Shown here piece by piece: positions 19,659-24,791 of a stretch of 64,000 bases of DNA. How positions within the stretch are numbered: position 1 is the stretch's first letter; the number at the start of each line of letters is the position of its first letter. Source of the DNA: Bacteroidota bacterium. Its GTDB lineage: Bacteria; Bacteroidota; Ignavibacteria; Palsa-1295. Under the pieces are notes generated by a model that was given only the letters and a program-made list of their open reading frames with translations, searched no databases and was not told where the DNA came from. The translations under genes were made by a program, and so were the position numbers. Where the stretch lies: NCBI GenBank assembly GCA_018266755.1, contig JAFDZW010000005.1, positions 62,001 to 126,000 on the forward strand, given 5' to 3'.

Positions 19659-20311
19659 TCTCACCCGTCCTTCGCAAAGAACTTCGCATCGAGCTTCGCA
19701 GCCGTTACGGCACGAGTGCGGTGGTGATGTTCCTTGTCGTAACGGTCGTAACCATCGCCTTCGCCGCAGTCGATAAGATATCCCCGTCGTTCATGAGCGC
19801 GTTCTTTTGGATCACGCTGTTCTTCGGGACGATCACCGGTCTTTCGCGCTCGTTCATCAGTGAAGAAGAACGGGGGACAGGCCTGCTCCTGCGACTCTAT
19901 GGTCGAGCCGACTCGGTCTATTGGGGCAAGTTCATCTACAACCTCCTTCTTAGCCTTGCATTGGGCTTTACGGCAGTGCTCATTTTTGCATTTTTCTTCA
20001 AAGAGTTTGTGCTGAAGGATGCAGGTTTCTTCTTCCTGCAACTCCTTCTTGGCCTGACCGGCACCGCAGCGATCGTTACGATCCTATCAGCCCTCGTCGC
20101 ACGTGCGGCGCAGAAGGGGGCGTTGCTGCCGGTACTCGCCTTGCCGCTACTGTTTCCGCTCGTGATCGCCGTCACCGATGCGACGCGCATCACGATGGAG
20201 ATCCCCAACGCCTGGGAAGGCGTCCGGGGAGATATTCTCATACTTTTTTCGTTCGATGTAGCGCTCATTCTTGTGAGCTATGTGCTCTTCAGCTATATTT
20301 GGCAAGACTGA
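19655..20311 (+). CDS. ccmB: Cytochrome c maturation permease CcmB
   Basis: Membrane subunit of the CcmAB ABC transporter that, with CcmCDE, releases holo-CcmE in cytochrome c maturation. 218 residues, six predicted helices. The N-terminal RKELRIELRSRYG and FISEEERGTGLLLRLYGRADSVYWGKF segments are typical of the family. ATG overlaps the nnr stop (ATGA). The ATPase gene ccmA is not in this window. Confidence 0.88.
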   Translation: MISPVLRKELRIELRSRYGTSAVVMFLVVTVVTIAFAAVDKISPSFMSAFFWITLFFGTITGLSRSFISEEERGTGLLLRLYGRADSVYWGKFIYNLLLSLALGFTAVLIFAFFFKEFVLKDAGFFFLQLLLGLTGTAAIVTILSALVARAAQKGALLPVLALPLLFPLVIAVTDATRITMEIPNAWEGVRGDILILFSFDVALILVSYVLFSYIWQD

Positions 20312-20320
20312 CCAAACCGC

Positions 20321-21289
20321 ATGAAGCTGCTTCGTAACCCCGTCTTTCTCTGGCTCTATGCCGCGATCTTCGCGGTGAGCATCTATCTGTCGTTCGCCAC
20401 GCCGGTTGCCGGTATTTTTCGCGACGCCGCGACGCTCATGATGATGAACGTCTCGAGCAAAACGCCGGTCCAGGCGACAATCAAATCCGTTGTCAGCTCT
20501 GACGCCAACCGCACTACGTTTCTCGCTACCGACCGCTTTGAAGTCGAGCGAAAGCTCGTCGCAAAGAACTCGTATGGCCTGAAGCCCGGCATGATGGTCG
20601 TTGGTGACTGTGCCTACACAGCCGGCGACAGCAGCTACGAACTCGTCTCGCTCGAACGTATCAATCCGTCGATCGTCTTTCCGCTGATCCAAGGGCTCGG
20701 CGAGCTGGGCCGTAATATCCTGTTCCACGTCCCGATGTCGTTCGTCGCGTTTATCGCATTCCTGCTCGGGACGATCAACAGCATTCAGCTCTTGCGTAAG
20801 AACGACCTCAAGTACGATCTCCGCGCTCGTGCATCAAGCGCCGGCGGATTGCTTTACACGACGCTCGCGACTGTTACCGGCAGCATCTGGGCTCGATTCT
20901 CGTGGGGGAAGTTTTGGAATTGGGACGAACCGCGCGAAACGTCGATCCTTGTTCTGCTGCTGATCTACATCGCATATTTCCTCCTTCGCTCGCTCTTGGA
21001 AGATTCCGAAGAGAAGAAGGCCCGCATTGCGGCGGTGTATAATTGCATCGCGTTCGTGACCGTGCCGTTCCTGATGTTCATCCTGCCGCGCATCACGCGC
21101 AGCTTGCATCCGGGCTCGGGCTCCGAGGCTCCGGTCGTAAACCTCTCGGGCAAGACGCATATCGACCCCTGGTTTTCGATCTTCCTGTGGGTGAACGTCA
21201 CCTGCTTTGCTATCCTGTTTCTTTGGATGCGCGACCTCTACATCCGCACGGAAACGCTCGAAGCACGCCGCGCACAACAATACGAATAG
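20321..21289 (+). CDS. ccmC: Heme-handling protein CcmC with an extra periplasmic insert
   Basis: Presents heme to CcmE on the periplasmic side. The core is clear: HVPMSFVAFIAFLLG (first heme-ligand His), the tryptophan-rich WWD-type segment WGKFWNWDEPRETS at about 196-209, and a second conserved region LPRITRSLHPG. At 322 residues it is longer than the ~240 usual. The excess is a ~80-residue, strand-rich hydrophilic insert (about residues 35-115) between the first helix and the HVP helix, which I cannot assign to a family. Ten bases follow ccmB. Confidence 0.86.
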   Translation: MKLLRNPVFLWLYAAIFAVSIYLSFATPVAGIFRDAATLMMMNVSSKTPVQATIKSVVSSDANRTTFLATDRFEVERKLVAKNSYGLKPGMMVVGDCAYTAGDSSYELVSLERINPSIVFPLIQGLGELGRNILFHVPMSFVAFIAFLLGTINSIQLLRKNDLKYDLRARASSAGGLLYTTLATVTGSIWARFSWGKFWNWDEPRETSILVLLLIYIAYFLLRSLLEDSEEKKARIAAVYNCIAFVTVPFLMFILPRITRSLHPGSGSEAPVVNLSGKTHIDPWFSIFLWVNVTCFAILFLWMRDLYIRTETLEARRAQQYE

Positions 21290-21291
21290 CC

Positions 21292-21417
21292 ATGGACTAC
21301 TTGCAAGAACACTCGCTCTACGTTGTTGCCATCATCTCGACAGTGATTTGGCTTGGCATGTTCGTTTTCTTGAACCGCGTCTCGTCGAGAGTCTCGAAGC
21401 TGGAGAAGGGAAGCTGA
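21292..21417 (+). CDS. ccmD: Small CcmD-like heme exporter protein
   Basis: 41-residue protein with one transmembrane helix (about residues 8-28) and a basic C-terminal tail (RVSSRVSKLEKGS), starting three bases after the ccmC stop. CcmD is a poorly conserved single-pass protein that stabilises CcmC-CcmE interaction. Assignment rests on size, topology and position immediately after ccmC. The ATG at 21292 is the only sensible start; the frame upstream lies inside ccmC. Confidence 0.75.
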   Translation: MDYLQEHSLYVVAIISTVIWLGMFVFLNRVSSRVSKLEKGS

Positions 21418-21438
21418 CACGTTTCTCATCCGCACGTA

Positions 21439-21700
21439 GGACGGACTCGTAGTCCGTCCCTCTTTCGGACACCTCTCAGCATCAGTTGCCACCCCAAACT
21501 CCGCCCACGAATGAATTCGTGGGCTGACATCTGTGGCCGTCCTCTCGGACTCAATGCCGCTTCGCCCATCCTGTCATTCGAACGAAGTGCGTCAACCCTT
21601 CCGATATCACTCCGAGAATAGGTTAGTTTGCTTCGCTTGGCTCACAATGACACTGTACTGAATCAGCGAACATCCGCCCAATCCGTGTCATCCGTGTGCC
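21439..21700. repeat. Cluster of palindromic dispersed-repeat-like elements in the 21418-21780 gap
   Basis: No gene is visible in this 363-bp gap, but it is full of short palindromes. GGACGGACT / AGTCCGTCC (21439-21459) is a perfect 9-bp stem with CGT loop. GCCCACGAAT / ATTCGTGGGC (21503-21524) is a perfect 10-bp inverted repeat with a 2-nt centre. A degenerate relative of the TGTCATTC...GAATGACA family lies at about 21570-21652. The pattern resembles REP/MITE-type mosaics rather than regulatory DNA. Confidence 0.6.
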
Positions 21701-21780
21701 ATGTATTTCGGGCACCTATCGAGCCTCATCTAACCCCGTTACTTGTCAACGAACTAACTATACACAAACACAGGCCTCGC

Positions 21781-22512
21781 TCATTCGACGAGTTCGAGTT
21801 CGCGCACCTCCTCAACGATCGGTTCGAGTACCGGCGGTTGTCCGTTGAGATGTCCCTCTTCGCTGATGAAGTGATCGGAATGCTCCGTTGCCGCGGTCTG
21901 AGGTTCTTCCTCGCGGGTTTCTACCGGACCAATAATGGCGGCCAATGCCGAGAGGCGGCCGAGCGTGCCCCGCATGATGCAGCCGGGCTTATACTCTTTA
22001 GGATTTGCTTGAGAATACACGACGATCGTCACGTTCAATTCGGCCATCAATTCACGCAACGCAAAGATCGCCTCTTCGCGGTAGCGGGCGTTGGCGCTGG
22101 CAAACTCCCATGAGTTTATCAGAATCACATCCACGCCTTTGCGCTCGACACGGTCGCGTATAAAACTAAGTTCTTGCGAGAGCCGACCCTGCCCAAGCGT
22201 CAAGATGTCGAGCTGCTTCCATGGCGCATCATTTAACCGGGGCTCTGCGGCCAGTGCACGTGCGACAGACATTCCCCAACGATGCGTCGAGGCGCAGTTG
22301 AGCACCATCGCACGCTTGAAGTATCCGCTGGCGACGAGCTCCAGTCCCTTCTCGCATGCCGCGCGCGTATTGAGCAGTACGTTCTCGCCGCAACAGATCG
22401 TTATTTCGGCAAGCGCCACACGGTGCTTTCGTGCGATGGCTGCCGAATGCTTGTCATAGAATTTCTCGAAATCATTGCGCTCGTTCTCCGCGCCGACCTG
22501 AGTTGCCGACAT
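21781..22512 (-). CDS. Uncharacterised protein, RecA/RadA-fold-like but without a P-loop
   Basis: 243 residues. The start is fixed by a strong Shine-Dalgarno (GAGGAGGA) eight bases before the ATG at 22512, so 18 extra in-frame codons upstream are excluded. Residues ~45-180 alternate strand/helix as in RecA-type ATPases: AMVLNCASTHRWGM, then VDVILINSWEF (a Walker B-like strand), then REEAIFALRELMAELNVTIVVYSQANP, like the strand after Walker B in RadA/DnaB. There is no GxxxxGK[ST] Walker A. The acidic C-terminal tail (EPIVEEVRELELVE) looks disordered. I do not recognise the family; a DNA-repair or mobile-element role is only a guess. It lies opposite to the flanking ccm genes. Confidence 0.7.
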   Translation of the reverse strand: MSATQVGAENERNDFEKFYDKHSAAIARKHRVALAEITICCGENVLLNTRAACEKGLELVASGYFKRAMVLNCASTHRWGMSVARALAAEPRLNDAPWKQLDILTLGQGRLSQELSFIRDRVERKGVDVILINSWEFASANARYREEAIFALRELMAELNVTIVVYSQANPKEYKPGCIMRGTLGRLSALAAIIGPVETREEEPQTAATEHSDHFISEEGHLNGQPPVLEPIVEEVRELELVE

Positions 22513-22675
22513 ATTGTATCCTCCTCGATTGTGTTGATGAAAAAAACACCACCGCGACCAACGCATGGTGCCTACTTGTTCACCGGCTAAGATAGGGCAC
22601 CGAGGAGGATGTTGTCAAGGTGCCCATCGAAGAAATGTTGAGATTTAATATTGCGGGCACCTATGAATTGAAAAG

Positions 22676-22694
22676 CCCCTCCGTTACGGAGGGG
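22676..22694. repeat. CCCCTCCG palindrome in the 22513-22861 gap
   Basis: Perfect 8-bp stem CCCCTCCG / CGGAGGGG with TTA loop, followed by TTGGGGGAGGTG. It looks like the same class as the CTTCCCCTCCAC palindrome at 24326. The rest of this 349-bp gap shows no convincing gene. Confidence 0.5.
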
Positions 22695-22861
22695 TTGGGG
22701 GAGGTGAGTCACGCCAAGCCCAACGAAGAGTATCTGCTCTTCACGTGCGATGCCACCGTCGCCGAAGAGTACAAAGCGAATTGGGAGGAACGGAAGAAGC
22801 AGCGTGAGGAAGCCGGAGGGAATCAGACTACATAGCATGGGGACAATGATTGTAGCGAACT

Positions 22862-23209
22862 TCACAGCATCCCCCACTCTGACTCTATACGCGAGACCGC
22901 GTCAAGAAGGACCACTTGGGGGCTAGGCTGACGCCTTGATCCTACTACCAAGTTAATGGTCATCCCTTCCAAGTCAGCCGTTGCCTCTCTCTGAAGGTAC
23001 GGACGGATGGAGGCGTACACGGCCGTATCGAATAGATTATCCTGAATCAGCGGAATTTCCTTCCTCCAATACTCAATTAACTGCTTCCTATATGCGAACT
23101 GAAGTTTCTGCTTTTCGATTCGCCATGCCCAGGCTGGCGCAACCAAAATTGTAAGGGTCGATGAGCCGAGGCCCACAACAGCGGGTACAAGGAGTGATGT
23201 AATGTCCAT
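22862..23209 (-). CDS. Small membrane-anchored hypothetical protein
   Basis: 115 residues from the ATG at 23209 (a TTG lies one codon upstream). N-terminal hydrophobic helix (about 5-28), then a WRIEKQKLQFAYRKQLIEYWRKEIP segment, a pattern seen in many uncharacterised single-pass proteins, and a mixed C-terminal half. AT-richer than the flanking ccm genes. The start lies within five bases of the upstream ORF's stop, so the two are probably co-translated. Function unknown. Confidence 0.5.
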   Translation of the reverse strand: MDITSLLVPAVVGLGSSTLTILVAPAWAWRIEKQKLQFAYRKQLIEYWRKEIPLIQDNLFDTAVYASIRPYLQREATADLEGMTINLVVGSRRQPSPQVVLLDAVSRIESEWGML

Positions 23210-23213
23210 CAAC

Positions 23214-23462
23214 TTAAAACGGCCAGATCTGAGATTTTAGTGCTATCATTCTTGACGCCACTAGCACATCGGTTGTAACCTCATTGTTTGGTACAAGAGA
23301 GAACAATTTCCGTCTTAGCCGGCGTACAAGTGCTGAATCAGGCATCGCGTGCCATAATGAGTCAATCGTTGAATCGAGGTTAGCCCTGACAGACAGCAAT
23401 AACCGGATCGTGCACTGAAAACAGAACACGGTGAACAAGGTTGTCAAGAGCAACCCAGACAT
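23214..23462 (-). CDS. Small hypothetical protein with one N-terminal transmembrane helix
   Basis: 82 residues: a hydrophobic stretch (GLLLTTLFTVFCFQCTIRLLL) followed by a mainly helical, basic segment. No recognisable domain and only a weak ribosome binding site. Listed because its stop is almost contiguous with the start of the next ORF in a same-strand series of small ORFs. A chance ORF cannot be excluded. Confidence 0.35.
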   Translation of the reverse strand: MSGLLLTTLFTVFCFQCTIRLLLSVRANLDSTIDSLWHAMPDSALVRRLRRKLFSLVPNNEVTTDVLVASRMIALKSQIWPF

Positions 23463-23537
23463 TACATATGAGAATTTTAATCACTGCATCAGCGCCAGGA
23501 AATATTACGTATGCCGAAAAGAGGGATTGAGGGAGAG

Positions 23538-24050
23538 CTAGGAGACGATCTTGGGTTCAGATTCGAGTATGTCTGCCGCCCATTCTTGTACGTGATAGCT
23601 TGTAATCGTAGACATGCCAGAATAGTAGAGTACAGGCTCTGCGCCAGCGATGATATCCGCCCGCTCAAGAGCCGAAACATCGTCATCTGTAAAGTCAAGC
23701 TCCTGAGCCTTATAGCGATTCTGTGGGATAGTCCAGTACCGTAGAATCTGTTTTGCACGCGGTGGGAGATTCATTAGCTTCCTTTGATTGGCACGTCTGG
23801 CGTTTGTGGCCCTTGCTCTCGCGCTGCCAGCGCCGAAAAACCACAGGATAGCTTCGACTAGCAACCAAGCTGTGAGAAGACAAAATGCGAGTGCAAAATA
23901 GACGACATAACTCTGAAACGAAGACCTGAGTTGTAAAATGTTGAGTTCCGCAAGTACTACTAACAAGACGATGCCTATCCATGCAATGATGAGCACCCTG
24001 AATCTGACGTTACTCTCTGCGAACTCTCGGATATCCTTAACTACTGACAT
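23538..24050 (-). CDS. Two-helix membrane protein resembling superinfection-exclusion protein B (SieB)
   Basis: 170 residues. The ATG at 24050 has AGGAG eight bases upstream; the ATG two codons earlier would leave only two bases, so the inner start is preferred. Two close transmembrane helices (about 18-36 and 45-70) precede a basic linker (RARATNARRANQRK). A soluble C-terminal domain follows, with NLPPRAKQILRYWTIPQN and DDVSALERADIIAG. This plan (two helices plus a winged-helix-like acidic domain) is that of the SieB family, which in phage and host genomes blocks infection by related phage. Resemblance is by topology and short patterns only. Confidence 0.45.
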   Translation of the reverse strand: MSVVKDIREFAESNVRFRVLIIAWIGIVLLVVLAELNILQLRSSFQSYVVYFALAFCLLTAWLLVEAILWFFGAGSARARATNARRANQRKLMNLPPRAKQILRYWTIPQNRYKAQELDFTDDDVSALERADIIAGAEPVLYYSGMSTITSYHVQEWAADILESEPKIVS

Positions 24051-24061
24051 TTGCATATCTC

Positions 24062-24187
24062 CTAAAACATCCCCTCCTGTCCGCTCTCCTTCTTCTCCTT
24101 CTGCGCGCGCTTGAAGGTTAGCGAGCCCACGGTGAGTTCAGGGTATTCGGGGCGTTTGGTTTTGTTGAGCTGTCCTTCGATTTTCAT
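24062..24187 (-). pseudogene. 41-residue basic ORF, probable C-terminal remnant of a DNA methyltransferase
   Basis: Encodes a 41-residue peptide beginning MKIEGQLNKTKRPEYPEL and ending KRAQKEKKESGQEGMF. GGGAG lies eight bases upstream of the ATG, so it may be translated. The Lys-rich run followed by a QEG-(L/M)F terminus resembles the tail of many adenine-specific DNA methyltransferases, from memory. Its ATG overlaps by 4 bp the stop of an 18-codon ORF that matches the N-terminus of the same enzymes, so together they look like one gene with its middle deleted. It could alternatively be an intact small protein; its stop overlaps the SD of the SieB-like gene. Confidence 0.5.
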
Positions 24188-24240
24188 GCGATATGCTCCC
24201 TAAGAATGTCGAGGTTGTCTCCGAAGAACAGCTTGTTCAT
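24184..24240 (-). pseudogene. N-terminal fragment of an adenine-specific DNA methyltransferase
   Basis: Eighteen codons, reading MNKLFFGDNLDILREHIA, then TGA. Site-specific adenine methyltransferases of the type III-like/TaqI-like group commonly start with a NKLYYGDNL-(D/K)-(V/I)-L-(R/K)-E sequence leading into DESVDLIYLDPPFN. Here the frame stops before the DPPF catalytic motif, so only the first strand survives. Too short to function as an enzyme. Confidence 0.6.
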
Positions 24241-24272
24241 TGGTACAAATATACTGCGCCTCGCCCCGGCCC

Positions 24273-24353
24273 CCTCCCGTAATCGGGAGGTGGAGGCACC
24301 ACCCCTGCTCGGCGAGAGCGCCTCGCTTCCCCTCCACTTTGGTGGAGGGGAAG
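24273..24353. repeat. Pair of GC-rich palindromes upstream of ccmE
   Basis: CCTCCCG / CGGGAGG (24273-24290, loop TAAT) and the perfect 12-bp stem CTTCCCCTCCAC / GTGGAGGGGAAG (24326-24353, loop TTTG). They sit at the right edge of the segment that separates ccmD from ccmE and look like the CCCCTCCG element at 22676. Confidence 0.55.
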
Positions 24354-24416
24354 TGCGCCGTGTTAACGAACCTCCTCACACCAACGGATGTTTGTAATGT
24401 AGCAACCATCCTTCGT

Positions 24417-24791
24417 ATGAAGAAAAAACACATTATCGCACTCGTTGTCGCACTGCTGTTTATCGGTGTAGCAGCGTTCGCGCTGGTCGATAACAAGATC
24501 GACTATTCCGATTTCGCGTCTGCCCAGAATACGGGCAAGCGCGTGCAGGTCTCGGGCTCGTGGGTGAAGGAGAACAACTACAACTACGACGCCAAGAGCA
24601 ACATCTTCTCGTTCACCATGAAGGACCACAAAGGCAATGTGCTCCCGGTGAAGTTCGAGGGGATGAAGCCGAACAATTTCGAGACCGCACCGTCGGTCGT
24701 CTGCGTCGGGAAGGTCGAGAATGGCATGTTCATGGCCTCCGATATCCAGACCAAGTGTCCGTCACGATACGAGGGGAGTAACAAAGAATAA
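24417..24791 (+). CDS. ccmE: Cytochrome c maturation heme chaperone CcmE, cysteine variant
   Basis: Periplasmic membrane-anchored heme chaperone of the Ccm system. 124 residues: N-terminal anchor helix (about 5-24), then an OB-fold domain (VQVSGSWVKE, FTMKDHKGNVLPVKFEG, VVCVGKVENGMFMASDI). The heme-attachment site normally reads HxxxY; here it is C114-P-S-R-Y118. Cys replacing His is a known natural variant, described in Desulfovibrio. The ATG at 24417 is chosen because the anchor helix begins there; the frame upstream runs through repeat DNA. Stop overlaps ccmF by one base. Confidence 0.9.
   Translation: MKKKHIIALVVALLFIGVAAFALVDNKIDYSDFASAQNTGKRVQVSGSWVKENNYNYDAKSNIFSFTMKDHKGNVLPVKFEGMKPNNFETAPSVVCVGKVENGMFMASDIQTKCPSRYEGSNKE

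Noticed and set aside
22620..22835. 71-codon plus-strand ORF after the CCCCTCC palindrome
   Set aside because: Its middle is the palindromic repeat itself and no homologous protein is recalled. The C-terminal half looks protein-like (EEYLLFTCDATVAEEYKANWEERKKQ), so it may be a gene remnant, but a functional CDS is not supported.
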